Below are positions 11,901 to 24,100 of a stretch of DNA of 64,000 bases, one piece after another. Each line of letters starts with the position of its first letter. Within the stretch, counting starts at the first letter, position 1. A program made the translations under genes and the position numbers. The notes under the pieces were generated by a model. It was not told the DNA's origin. It saw nothing but the letters and a program-made list of their open reading frames with translations, and ran no database searches. The stretch is from Sipunculus nudus. Lineage: Eukaryota; Annelida; Sipuncula; Golfingiida; Sipunculidae. The stretch is from assembly GCA_026874595.1 (NCBI GenBank), contig CM049310.1, positions 67,098,056 through 67,162,055 of the forward strand, written 5' to 3'.

Positions 11901-14880
11901 TGACTGTCGTCGTCGGCAGTGCTGCCGCCACAAACTACCCAAAGAGGCCAGCACTGTCGTCGTCGTCGTCGTCGTCGTCATTGGCAGAACCATCAGGGAG
12001 TTAGCTTTGCTGTGACTGTCGTCGTCGGCAGTGCTGCCGCCACAAACTACTCCAAGAGGCCAGCACTGTCGTCGTCGTCGTCGTCATTGGCAGAACCGGG
12101 AGGGAGGCAGCTTTCCTGTGACTGTCGTCGTCGGCAGTTCCGCCGCCACAAACTACTCCAAGAGGCCAGCACTGTCGTCGTCGTCATCGTCATTGGCAGA
12201 ACCATCAGGGAGCTGGTAAGCTTTGCTGTGACTGTCGTCGTCGGCAGTGCTGCCGCCACAAACTACTCCAAGAGGCCAGCACTGTCGTCGTCGTCGTCAT
12301 TGGCAGAACCATCAGGGAGTAAGTTTTGCTGTGAGTGTCGTCGTCGGCAGTGCTGCCGCCACAAACTACTCCAAGAGGCCAGCACTGTCGTCGTCGTCGT
12401 CGTCATTGGCAGAACCAAGAGGGAGGCAGTTTTGCTGTGACTGTCGTCGTCGGCAGTGCTGCCGCCACAAACTACTCCAAGAGGCCAGCACTGTCGTCGT
12501 CGTCATTGGCAGAACCGAGAGGGAGGCAGCTTTGCTGTGACTGTCGTCGTCTGCAGTACTGCCGCCACAAACTACTCCAATAGGCCAGCACTGTCGTCGT
12601 TGTCGTCGTCATTGGCAGAACCATCAGGTAGGCAGCTTTGCTATGACTGTCGTCGTCGGCGGTTCCGCTGCCACAAACTACTCCAAGAGGCCAGCACTGT
12701 CGTCGTCGTCGTCATTGGCAGAACCATCAGGGAGTAAGCTTTGCTGTGACTGTCGTCGTCGGCAGTGCTGCCGCCACCAACTACTCCATGAGGCCAGCAC
12801 TGTCGTCGTCGTCGTCATTGGCAGAACCATCAGGGAGTAAACTTTGCTGTGACTGTCGTCGTCGGCAGTGCTGCCGCCACAAACTACTCCAAGAAGCCAG
12901 CACTGTCGTCGTCGTCGTCGTCATTGGCAGAACCATCAGGGAGGCAGCTTTGCTGTGACTGTAGTCGTCGGCAGTGCTGCCGCCACAAACTACCCCAAGA
13001 GGCCAGCACTGTCGTCGTCGTCGTCGTCATTGGCAGAACCATCAGGGAGTTAGCTTTGCTGTGACTGTCGTCGTCGGCAGTGCTGCCGCCACAAACTACT
13101 CCAAGAGGCCAGCACTGTCGTCGTCGTCGTCGTCATTGGCAGAACCGGGAGGGATACAGCTTTGCTGTGACTGTCGTCGTCGGCAGTTCCGCCGCCACAA
13201 ACTACTCCAAGAGGCCAGCACTGTCGTCGTCGTCGTCGTCATTGGCAGAACCATCAGGGAGGCAGCTTTGCTGTGACTGTCGTCGTCGGCAGTGCTGCCG
13301 CCACAAACTACCCCAAGAGGCCAGCACTGTCGTCGTCGTCGTCGTCATTGGCAGAACCATCAGGGAGCTGGTAAGCTTTGCTGTGACTGTCGTCGTCGGC
13401 AGTGCTGCCGCCACAAACTACTCCAAGAGGCCAGCACTGTCGTTGTCGTCATTGGCAGAACCTTCAGGGAGGCAGCTTTGCTGTGACTGTCGTCGTGGGC
13501 AGTGCTGCCGCCACAAACTACTCCAAGAGGCCAGCACTGTCGTCGTCGTCGTCGTCATTGGCAGAACCATCAGGGAGTAAGCTTTGCTGTGACTGTCGTC
13601 GTCGGCAGTGCTGCCGCCACAAACTACTCCAAGAGGCCAGCACTGTCGTCGTCGTCGTCATTGGCAGAACAATCAGGGAGTAAGTTTTGCTGTGACTGTC
13701 GTCGTCGGCAGTGCTGCCGCCACAAACTACTCCAATAGGCCAGCACTGTCGTCGTCGTCGTCGTCATTGGCAGAACCATCAGGTAGGCAGCTTTGCTATG
13801 ACTGTCGTCGTCCGCGGTTCCGCCGCCACAAACTACTCCAAGAGGCCAGCACTGTCGTCGTCGTCGTCATTGGCAGAACCATCAGGGAGTAAGCTTTGCT
13901 GTGACTGTCGTCGTCGGCAGTGCTGCCGCCACCAACTACTCCATGAGGCCGGCACTGTCGTCGTCGTCGTCATTGGCAGAACCATCAGGGAGTAAACTTT
14001 GCTGTGACTGTCGTCGTCGGCAGTGCTGCCGCCACAAACTACTCCAAGATGCCAGCACTGTCGTCGTCGTTGGCAGAACCATCAGGGAGGCAGCTTTGCT
14101 GTGACTGTCGTCGTCGGCAGTGCTGCTGCCACAAACTACTCCAAGAGGCCAGCACTGTCGTCGTCGTCGTCGTCATTGGCAGAACCGAGAGGGAGGCAGC
14201 TTTGCTATGACTGTAGTCGTCGGCTGTTACGCCGCCACAAACTACTCCAAGAGGCCAGCATTGTCGTCGTCGTCGTCATTGGCAGAACCATCAGGGAGGC
14301 AGCTTTGCTGTGACTGTCGTCGTCGGCAGTGCTGCCGCCAAAAACTACCCCAAGAGGCCAGCACTGTCGTCGTCGTCGTCGTCATTGGCAGAACCATCAG
14401 GGAGTAAGCTTTGCTGTGACTGTCGTTGTCGGCAGTGCTGCCGCCACAAACTACTCCAAGAGGCCAGCACTGTCGTCGTCGTCGTCGTCATTGGCAGAAC
14501 CATCAGGGAGTGAGCTTTGCTGTGACTGTCGTCGTCGGCAGTGCTGCTGCCACAAACTACTCCAAGAGGCCAGCACTGTCGTCGTCGTCGTCGTCATTGG
14601 CAGAACCATCAGGGAGTAAGCTTTGCTGTGACTGTCGTCGTTGGCAGTGCTGCCGCCACAAACTACTCCAAGAGGCCAGCACTGTCGTCGTCGTCGTCAT
14701 TGGCAGAACCATCAGGGAGGCAGCTTTGCTGTGACTGTCGTCGTCGGCAGTGCTGCCGCCACAAACTGCTCCAAGAAGCCAGCACTGTCGTCGTCGTCGT
14801 CGTCATTGGCAGAACCATCAGGGAGTAAGCTTTGCTGTGACTGTCGTCGTCGGCAGTGCTGCCGCCACAAACTACTACGT
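8918..14880. repeat. ~105-bp GC-rich satellite with embedded (GTC)n
   Basis: About 56 monomers of 97 to 112 bases are arranged head to tail. Each contains a (GTC) run of variable length, then ATTGGCAGAACC, a variable junction, CTTTGCTGTGACTGTCGTCG, GGCAGTGCTGCCGCC, ACAAACTACTCC and AAGAGGCCAGCACTG. Most length variation comes from the GTC run. Monomer lengths are mostly not multiples of three, so open frames drift between frames and break every few units; this argues against coding. Junction variants (for example GAGCTGGTAAGC at 9446, 10602, 12199 and 13355) recur at 1156, 1597 and 1156 bases, giving higher-order units of about 11 or 15 monomers. The array is rich in CpG compared with its AT-rich flanks. 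Confidence 0.93.
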
Positions 14881-17800
14881 CGGCAGTGCATATGCATCCT
14901 TAGCATGTAGATGCATCCAGGGTAGGCAGATGCATCTGAATGAATGTGCACCCTGTGAGTCCTGGATGCATTTGGGGAGTGTGTCTTCAGTTGGTGATCC
15001 TCCGTGCCCCTTGCATCCACAGTGTTAGAAAGGTTTATGGGGAATCAACACATATAAGCTACATATAAGGTTGATAGGGACATGGAGGATTCCCCCAGAA
15101 TTTACAGCTTTTGGCTATAGTGTCGCGTGCCGTGGAATTGCTATGGCACTTTACGTTCGGGCACATAAGGCAGCTCATATAATGATTGAGCATGGTATAT
15201 TAAGAAGATATCTATTATATCAAGATGGGATTTCGCCTTTAAAGAAAATAATGTGGAGATATATCATGTTAATCATGGAAGGCCTGTCGTCATTTGCCCT
15301 CAATTGGATTGTTCGTAGGATGGTTAAAGCATACAGCTTGCTGTTAGTATAGAGTTGCCACTTGTGTCGGATCAGCCACACCCGAGAAATCGATTACACC
15401 ATGAAATCTTTTCAAGCAATAGAACAGGCCAAGAAGATCTTAATATCATAATAAATATTTTTAAAGCTACAGGTATATAATGAAATATCAGGTTATGTTC
15501 AAATTTAGGAGGACCAAATTTCATTTGAGGGAAGGTAATTGTGATAGTGAAAAACCAAGTTGTAGCATACGCATATAGGGACTTTTTACCCCAATTCACG
15601 CGATGCCACGGCTATTCAGAGAGAATAGCCTCACGGCCGCTACGTGGGGGTTCCTGGGTTATGCGCCGGGCGTACACCGCGTCACGCACTACGCGGCAAA
15701 GAAGTACTCAAGTATTACGAAGTTATGACAAATTCCTGCACAGTTAAGCTACTGTTTATTTGAATATTTTAAAATAATTATAAAATCGTGTGATGAACTG
15801 TTTATGTGGTACGTGACATGTCTTGATAAAACAAAATATAAACAAAAACACATGTGACTATTGAGCGAAAATCGGAGATGCAGTCGATTTCATGGTTCAT
15901 AATACGTCCTCTTCCGATGAACTGCTTGGGGTAAAATGAAAAAGAATTCATGCATAAAAATACCAAATACGTTCTTTGTGTGCTTTTTTTCGTACAACCG
16001 CTCAAACTGACAGTCCGCTTAACCATTTTTTTTATGATAGGCGAGACTCATTGTTAGTTAACCGAGACCGATAAAGTAGTCCGACGACCCCCTGCATGGT
16101 GTCAGAGAGGTCTTAACCGTAATGTCAAAGGTCGATTGTTGAGAATGTTTTTACCCCGGGCCCCGTTGGATACACACAAGCTGCCGGTCCAGCCGGGTAC
16201 CGCTCCGCACAGCGCAAGCGCTCTGTGCTGTATGGGGCTGTATGATTATGTAACTTGGTGAGTGGTCAGCAAAACCCGCAGCTCACAACAAAGAACGTGC
16301 GTGTGTTATTTTGGATAAATGGACTCCCTGTAGTTTGAAAGTTTCAGAGTTAATCAGATTCATTCATATATCATTGTGTAGCTTGTAGCACGACCAAACT
16401 GGTGGTTAGTTGTTTATGGATGTTTTGTAATATTTAAGAAGTTAACAATGATAGCACAAAACGAGGAGATAATGCCTACAAATAAACACTTAAACCAATG
16501 ATATGAAGTATTCTAGTCTCATTTTTAACAACTATTTACATATTTGCTAGGGTATCGCAGCGATATGTTAGTGTTAATCATATTGAGATAATATGATAAT
16601 TTGATACAGATATGATGGTCACCGAGCCCATATACAACACAAGTTTGCTGCAGGCTATGACTGTTTCGTTTAGGTTCGCGGCCTCTGGCTATAAATAAGC
16701 CAAGCGGAGTTAGTCCGGGGATAAAGTGGACCCTGAAACCCAGTTGAACCTAGTAGCTTAGCGAATTAGTGATTTTAGTAATTTTGTAATGTGGTGACCT
16801 CAGCAACTTAGTAGATCAGCAGAAGCCTTCGGGACTTGTAATTTGTACCATGTGTGTTTCTACGAATAAAAACTAAATTCTATAGAACGGATTTTCTTCG
16901 TGATTGTGTGCTGTCATGGTAGAGTTTATGTATGTGTGAGTGTATCCCTAACCGCACACCATATACATGGGTAGCCCTCTGAAGGCTGCTTACAGCAGAA
17001 ATGCTTACCTCAATGTAGAGATTTGCAGGTAATTACTTAACCATACATATAAAGTGGCTGCTTCCTGAAGGCTTTGTAAAATTTATAGTCAAAATACACA
17101 ATTGCTGTGCTTCTTCTGCACATTTTTCCTTAAAATTTCACAAACTCAGAACTTCCACAAAAACTTTGTTTGACCTCTCTTTTCATACTTTACGTAAGAT
17201 CGATTGACCCGCAGACGGAGAATGAGATCACAGCGTTTGACTGATTTCACTTTCCAGTGAGTCTAGTTGGATTGCCAAAGAGTGAATCAACATGTCACCA
17301 ACCATAATATGACAAAAAACACATTCTTGGCGTCACTTAACGGCCCTGGATACTAAATCATCGAGCAGATGCAGAGCGAATCCTTGGTATAAACAACCTA
17401 TACGTTTCAATCCATAAGCAGAACATTACATGAAAATAACCTCTTTATAATAATAAATCAATCTAAATAAATAAAATAAATAGGTGAATTTTACATTTAA
17501 ACTTGTCCTTGTCACGTTTGATCTGTTACTTTATGGCTGAGTTTTATGCGAAGTACATTTACAATAACTAGGTTTGTCATCTCGGACAAGGCTTGCTGAC
17601 ACCAGGGATTAGGAAGTTCAGTATATGCCAAGAACAAATTACACATAAACTGAAGTGTCAAACTGCATGTCATCTGTGAACGCCCCATTTCACATGTATT
17701 GTTTCTTTGACTCGATGTACTATGTACTTTATTTGACTGTCAATATAGTCAATATGAAAATAGTTAAGACACCGCCAAGCAACAGCTCCTAAAACACAGT

Positions 17801-18030
17801 CTGGACACTTACAAGCGTAACCTCCATGGCGGCTCTCATATTTAGTGTAGCAATTTCTCTTGTGATTCCCTTACCGCTAATTAATTTCTGGTATAGCCAT
17901 ACTGAAAAAATATTCATCCCCTGAATCTGAGCCATTACATTGTGACCTATAAATCAGTTTGTTTTTTTTTGTTTTAAACGTCTTACATATAGCATGCGTG
18001 TCTCAATTCTAAAGAACCATGGTTCTTTTT
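14881..18030. other. largely unassigned region after the GTC satellite
   Basis: The satellite breaks off in a short stretch with several ATGCATC motifs (14888-14970). Beyond it I see only short random open frames, including one of 93 codons at 15071-15352 that resembles nothing I know. A GC-richer patch at 15600-15720 and another at 16140-16230 stand out without identifiable features. A possible LTR-type promoter and poly(A) signal lie at 16690-16870 and are listed separately. Confidence 0.4.
16690..16870 (+). promoter_or_regulatory. possible LTR-type TATA box and poly(A) signal
   Basis: TATAAATA at 16690-16697 is followed 168 bases later by AATAAA at 16865-16870. This spacing is what an LTR of a Ty3-like element shows across U3 and R. 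The TATA context resembles that of the LTR-like repeat at 63194-63981 (TATAAATAAGG). No second copy or clear TG...CA borders were found, so a cellular promoter or chance are also possible. Confidence 0.3.
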
Positions 18031-19107
18031 AGCTCGGCTGACTAAGTCATTTGAGCTATATCGATCACCCTATGTCCGGCGTTCGTCCGATTGGACGGCC
18101 GTCCGTCCGTTCACAGGGCACAAATCGTAACCGTAAGACCTAGAAACTTTTAACTGTTCATCCAGGGAGGTCCTAGGCAAATTTCCTTGGAAACCTGAAA
18201 TTAGCTCATGGTGACCTATATTTTGTGACCTATGTGCCGAAAACATGATCACCCAGACATTCAGACGGGACACAAATTGTATCCATTAGGCCTATAATCC
18301 TATAACATGACATTAAGGGAGGTCCTCAGCAAATATCCTTGGAAACTTGAAGTTAGGTCACTGTGAGCTATATCCTGCGACCTATAGGGAAAAGATGTCA
18401 TATGAACACCCTGAACGTCAGATAAGGACAAATCGTATCTGTTAGGCCTAAAATCTTTTAACACATATCCTGGGAGTTTCTAGGCAAATATCATTGGAAA
18501 CCTGAAAGTAGGTCATGGTGAACTCTATTCTGTGACCTTCGGGCCAAAAATGGGCCACAAAAGCAAGGGAGATTCTAACATGATTAAAGTACCTTTAACG
18601 TTAGATGGGTAAAAACTGTATACATTAGGCCTATATATAAAGGTTCTGGGCAAATCTCCTTTGAAATTAAAAATTAGGTCATGATGACCTATATTCTGCA
18701 AGCTACTGGCCAGAAGCTTGATTTTGAGCAGTCAGACAGGGCACAACTTGTTTTCATTAGCCCTAGACCCTTCTAACATGACATTCAGAAGAATTCTCCT
18801 TGGAAACCTGAAATGGTGACCTATATTCTGCTAGCTATGGACCAGAAACATGACTTTGAGCACCCAGACAGACAGGATACAAATTGTATCCATTTTCCTT
18901 GGAACCCTTTATTGTGAAATCCAGAAAGGGGGGGGGGGGGGTGTCCTTGGCAGGTCTCCTTTGAATCATGAATTTTTTATTTTCTGTCCATTCTGTCCAT
19001 AGTAACATTAGCCATAGGCTATTCTCACAGACAATATATGACATTAATAAAAGAAATGAGCACCCAGTCAAATTTAGCTGAGCGTCATGGCCGATAGGCA
19101 ACTTGTT
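18031..19107 (+). mobile_element. Helitron/pearl-like element with tandem core
   Basis: The left end is a hairpin (AGCTCGGCTGACT with AGTCATTTGAGCT). The right end is AGCTGAGCGTCATGG followed by CCGATAGGCAACTTGTT, closely matching the right end of the element at 52493-53866. Between them are about four diverged tandem units, each with CAGGGAGGTCC-like, CCTTGGAAACCTGAAATTAG and GGTGACCTATATTCTG-like segments. Length is about 1.08 kb. It encodes no transposase and must be non-autonomous. The family assignment to Helitron-like pearl elements is by structure only. Confidence 0.65.
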
Positions 19108-20212
19108 TTAAGTATCGATTGCTACCAAAGTTTCAGATTTGTTTGTAGTTTTCAACCGAACAAATAAATAAACACACCATGTTTAAGAGAACACAAAAAC
19201 ATCCAGTGGAAGCGGATAATGTCACGATTTGCGGTCACGATCTACGGTCACGATCTGCGGTCATGCAGTGATGATGAGAGGTATCTGCATCCGAGATGGT
19301 TCAATTACGCGATTGATAATTCAACCCACTGAGGACGGTGACACAAGGATACTATAATTTACCATTACAAACCTTCCAGAGCAATATGTACACCGAGCAT
19401 ACCAATTTATTTTAAAGTTTTAACACTGCTGTTGCTGTCAGTTTTCAGGGTCATCTAGGTCAGCATAATAAACCTAAATTAAAGACATGAACCCAGTTCC
19501 TTATTTAATGCCTTAGGCATAATAGATGTGTCCTGAATAAGCAGACAGAACATCGCCAGTTGCAGAATGTTTGCCGTTGATTCATTTTAAGCTCACGGTC
19601 GATACATCAGATAAACGATGAAAATGTGCCATGTCTCACGCAGTGCTTTGAATTGGTCAGTTTTGACAGGCGTCTTGTTTCCAATCTGACAATTAACCTG
19701 GTCAATAATTTAAGTCCCGTGACGGGGAAACACGGAAAACCCGTGACGGATCAGACAACCCACATCGAAGCTGCTTCTGAATCAGAAGGCCTTACCGTGT
19801 CGTTAGTGGCTCACTACGTCATGGAAAGGTTATATAACGTGATGCATCGCACAAATCTAACTAACCTTCTTAGCAGATGGGCAGTTGAAATCTTTAGAAA
19901 TAACCACTTTCCACGAATGTTAAACAGAATTAGCGTGAATGATCTATAAATTATTGTCATTATACAAACATTTTCATATTAGCCGTATACGAGAGACTTC
20001 ATTGACTGTAGGCAGGACGTAACACCTTGATAAAATTAAATAATTTACAAATTGATTCGTTCTGATTGAGTATATCCTGACAATTTTTTTACGATTTCTT
20101 GCATTTGGCAACACACATGATTTAAACTTTCTACGACAACGATGAAACTATGAACGAATACACGCAGTCCTATATCAGTAATATGGTGCACACATAATTT
20201 TAATTCAGCGAT
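19108..20212. other. unassigned spacer
   Basis: A short three-fold repeat of CGGTCACGATCTG lies at 19225-19264. A 107-codon open frame at 19626-19949 has no recognisable domain and no supporting splice or promoter context, so it is not called as a gene. Confidence 0.4.
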
Positions 20213-20645
20213 ATGTCTACATTATGTCACCGATTCTTCTTCATAACGTCTGCATTATGTCACCGATTCTTCTATGTAATGTCTGCATTATGTCACCGAT
20301 TCTTCTAAGTAATGTCTACATTATGTCTGCGATGCGTCTACGTAATATCTACATTATGTCTGCGATGCGTCTACATATAATGTCTGCAAAATGTCTGCGA
20401 TTCGTCTACATAACGTCTGCATTATGTCACCGATTCTTCTACATAACGTCCGCATTATGTCACCGATTCTTCTACATAACGTCTGCATTATGTCACCAAT
20501 TCTTCTTCGTGATGTCTGCATTATGTCACCGATTCTTCTACGTAATGTCTACATTATGTCTACGATGCGGGTACGGAATGACGGTATTATGTGTGCGATT
20601 CGTCTACGTAATGTCTTCATTATGTCCGCGATTCGTCTACGTAAT
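20213..20645. repeat. 33-bp minisatellite
   Basis: About 13 units of 33 bases, of the form ATGTCTGCATTATGTCACCG plus ATTCTTCTACGTA, lie head to tail. Because 33 is divisible by three, two plus-strand frames stay open (144 and 91 codons), one giving an 11-residue repeat MSPILLHNVCI. One unit is shortened at about 20365, which shifts frames between the two. Nothing beside the array suggests a promoter or a unique coding domain, so this is called a minisatellite. Confidence 0.85.
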
Positions 20646-20930
20646 AAACCGGATGTAATAATATAGCACACAGAGGGGAGGAGGGGTAAATAGATCAAAA
20701 TATAATATTACTTCTTCTTTTAAATACTTTACTTCTATGTCTTTGTTTTTTACTCAGCACTAGGGAAGGAGGGGGTAAAATCGATAACGTTTATGGTAAT
20801 AAACCGGGTGTTATAATATATCGTACAGAGGGAAGGAGGGGATAAAATCAATCGCCTTCATGGTAATAAAAACTTAAGCTGGTTGTTGTAATATAGTATA
20901 TAGATGGGCCAAAGGGAGCGAAAGGGATTG
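20641..20930. repeat. three diverged copies of a ~75-150-bp segment
   Basis: Segments starting near 20641, 20796 and 20870 share GTAATAAA, a GGTTGTAATATA-like core and a purine-rich stretch (AGGGGAGGAGGGGTAAA or a variant). They lie between the 33-bp and 36-bp arrays. The function is unknown. Confidence 0.5.
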
Positions 20931-21178
20931 CGGCATTTAATTAACCTGCAATTGTCGAGAGAGACTTAACTTATAGCATTTTTTTTGTCATAAAAGTTTT
21001 CATATGAGGTCCAAATATCTAGTTACTCTTATAATCAAGGTCAATTTAGTGTAACTTTAGATGCAAGGGATTGAAATATAATGGACTTCATGTTCATGAG
21101 AATGGATGGAAATACATACGATAATAACGATTTTAGAGTAGAGGCGAATATGAAATTATATCCTTGATTTTGGGTCAG

Positions 21179-24100
21179 TGTTCCATAAATTGTTCGTGTT
21201 CATACTGATCTGATAACATCATAAATTGTCCATGTTCATATTGTTTGAAAACATCATATGTTGTTCATGTTCATACTGATTTGATAACATCATAAATTGT
21301 TCGTGTTCAAACTGATTTGATAACAACATAAATTGATCATGTTCATACTGATTTGATAACAACATAAATTGATCGTGCTCATACTAATTTGATAACAACA
21401 TAAATTGATCGTGCCCATACTGATCAGATAACATCATAAATTGTTCATGTTCATACTGATTTGATAACACCATAAATTGTTCATGTTCATACTCATTTGA
21501 TAACAACATAAATTGTTCATGTTCATATTGATTTGATTACATCATAAATTGTTTATGTTCATACTGATTTGATAACAACATAAATTGTTTATGTTCATAC
21601 TGATTTGATGACAACATAAATTGTTCATGTTCATACTGATCTGATGACAACATAAATTGTTCATGTTCATACTGATTTGATAACATCATAAACTGTTCAT
21701 GTCCATACTCATTTGATAACAACATAAATTGTTCATGTCCATACTGATTTTATAACATCATAAATTGTTCATGTCCATACTGATTTGATAACAACATAAA
21801 TTGTTCATGTTCATACTGATATGATAACAACATAAATTTTTGATGTTCATACTGATCTGATAACAATATAAATTGTTCATGTTCATACTGATTTTATAAC
21901 ATTATAAATTGTTCATGTCCATACTGATTTGATAACATCATAAATTGTTCATTTTCATACTGATTTGATAACATCATAAATTGTTCATGTTCATACTGAC
22001 CTGATAACAACATAAATTGTTCATGTTCATACTGATTTTATAACATCATAAATTGTTCATATTCATACTGATCTGATAACATCATAAATTGTTCATGTTC
22101 ATACTGATCTGATAACATCATAAATTGTTCATGTTCATACTGATCTGATAACATCATAAATTGTTCATGTTCATAGTGATCTGATAACATCATAAATTGT
22201 TCATGTTCAAACTGACCTGATAACATCATAAATTGTTCATGTTCAGACTGATCTGATAACATCATAAATTGTTCATGTTCATACTGATCTGATAACAACA
22301 TAAATTGTTCATGTTCATACTGATTTGATAACAACATAAATTTTTGATGTTCATACTGATCTGATAACAACATAAATTGTTCATGTTCATACTGATTTGA
22401 TAACAACATAAATTGTTCATGTTCATACTGATCTGATAACATCATAAATTGTTCATGTTCATACTGATTCGATAACATCATAAACTGTTTATGTTCATAC
22501 TGATTTGATAACAACATAAATTGATCGTGTTCATACTAATTTGATAACAACATAAATTGATCGTGCCCATACTGATCAGATAACATCATAAATTGTTCAT
22601 GTTCATACTGATTTGATAACACCATAAATTGTTCATGTTCATACTCATTTGATAACAACATAAATTGTTCATGTTCATATTGATTTGATTACATCATAAA
22701 TTGTTTATGTTCATACTGATTTGATAACAACATAAATTGTTTATGTTCATACTGATTTGATGACAACATAAATTGTTCATGTTCATACTGATCTGATGAC
22801 AACATAAATTGTTCATGTTCATACTGATTTGATAACATCATAAACTGTTCATGTCCATACTCATTTGATAACAACATAAATTGTTCATGTCCATACTGAT
22901 TTATAACATCATAAATTGTTCATGTCCATACTGATTTGATAACAACATAAATTGTTCATGTTCATACTGATTTGATAACAACATAAATTTTTGATGTTCA
23001 TACTGATCTGATAACAATATAAATTGTTCATGTTCATACTGATTTTATAACATTATAAATTGTTCATGTCCATACTGATTTGATAACATCATAAATTGTT
23101 CATTTTCATACTGATTTGATAACATCATAAATTGTTCATGTTCATACTGACCTGATAACAACATAAATTGTTCATGTTCATACTGATTTTATAACATCAT
23201 AAATTGTTCATATTCATACTAATCTGATAACATCATAAATTGTTCATGTTCATACTGATCTGATAACATCATAAATTGTTCATGTTCATACTGATCTGAT
23301 AACATCATAAATTGTTCATGTTCATAGTGATCTGATAACATCATAAATTGTTCATGTTCATACTGACCTGATAACATCATAAATTGTTCATGTTCAGACT
23401 GATCTGATAACATCATAAATTGTTCATGTTCATACTGATCTGATAACAACATAAATTGTTCATGTTCATACTGATTTGATAACAACATAAATTTTTGATG
23501 TTCATACTGATCTGATAACAACATAAATTGTTCATGTTCATACTGATTTGATAACAACATAAATTGTTCATGTTCATACTGATCTGATAACATCATAAAT
23601 TGTTCACGTTCATACTGATTCGATAACATCATAAACTGTTTATGTTCATACTGATTTGATAACATCATAAATTGTTCATGTTCATACTGATTTGATAACA
23701 TCATAAATTGTTCATGTTCATACTGATCTGATAACAACATAAATTGTTCATGTTCATACTGATCTGATAACATCATAAATTGTTCATGTTCATACTGATC
23801 TGATAACAACATAAGTTGTTCATGTTCATACTGATTTGATAACATCATAAACTGTTCATTTTCATACTGATTTGATAACATCATAAATTGTTCATGTTCA
23901 TACTGATCTGATAACAACATAAATTGTTCATGTACATACTGATTTGATAACATCATAAATTGTTCATGTTCATACTGATCTGATAACAACATAAATTTTT
24001 TATGTTCATACTGATCTGATAACAACATTAATTGTTCATGTTCATACTGATTTGATAACAACATAAATTTTTGATGTTCATACTGATCTGATAACAACAT

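Noticed and set aside
19626-19949. A 107-codon open frame as a host gene
   Set aside because: No recognisable domain, no splice or promoter evidence and no similarity to anything I know.
20224-20658. A 144-codon frame with MSPILLHNVCI repeats as a gene
   Set aside because: The period of 33 bp explains it; a frame change inside the array moves it between two frames, and there is no supporting context.
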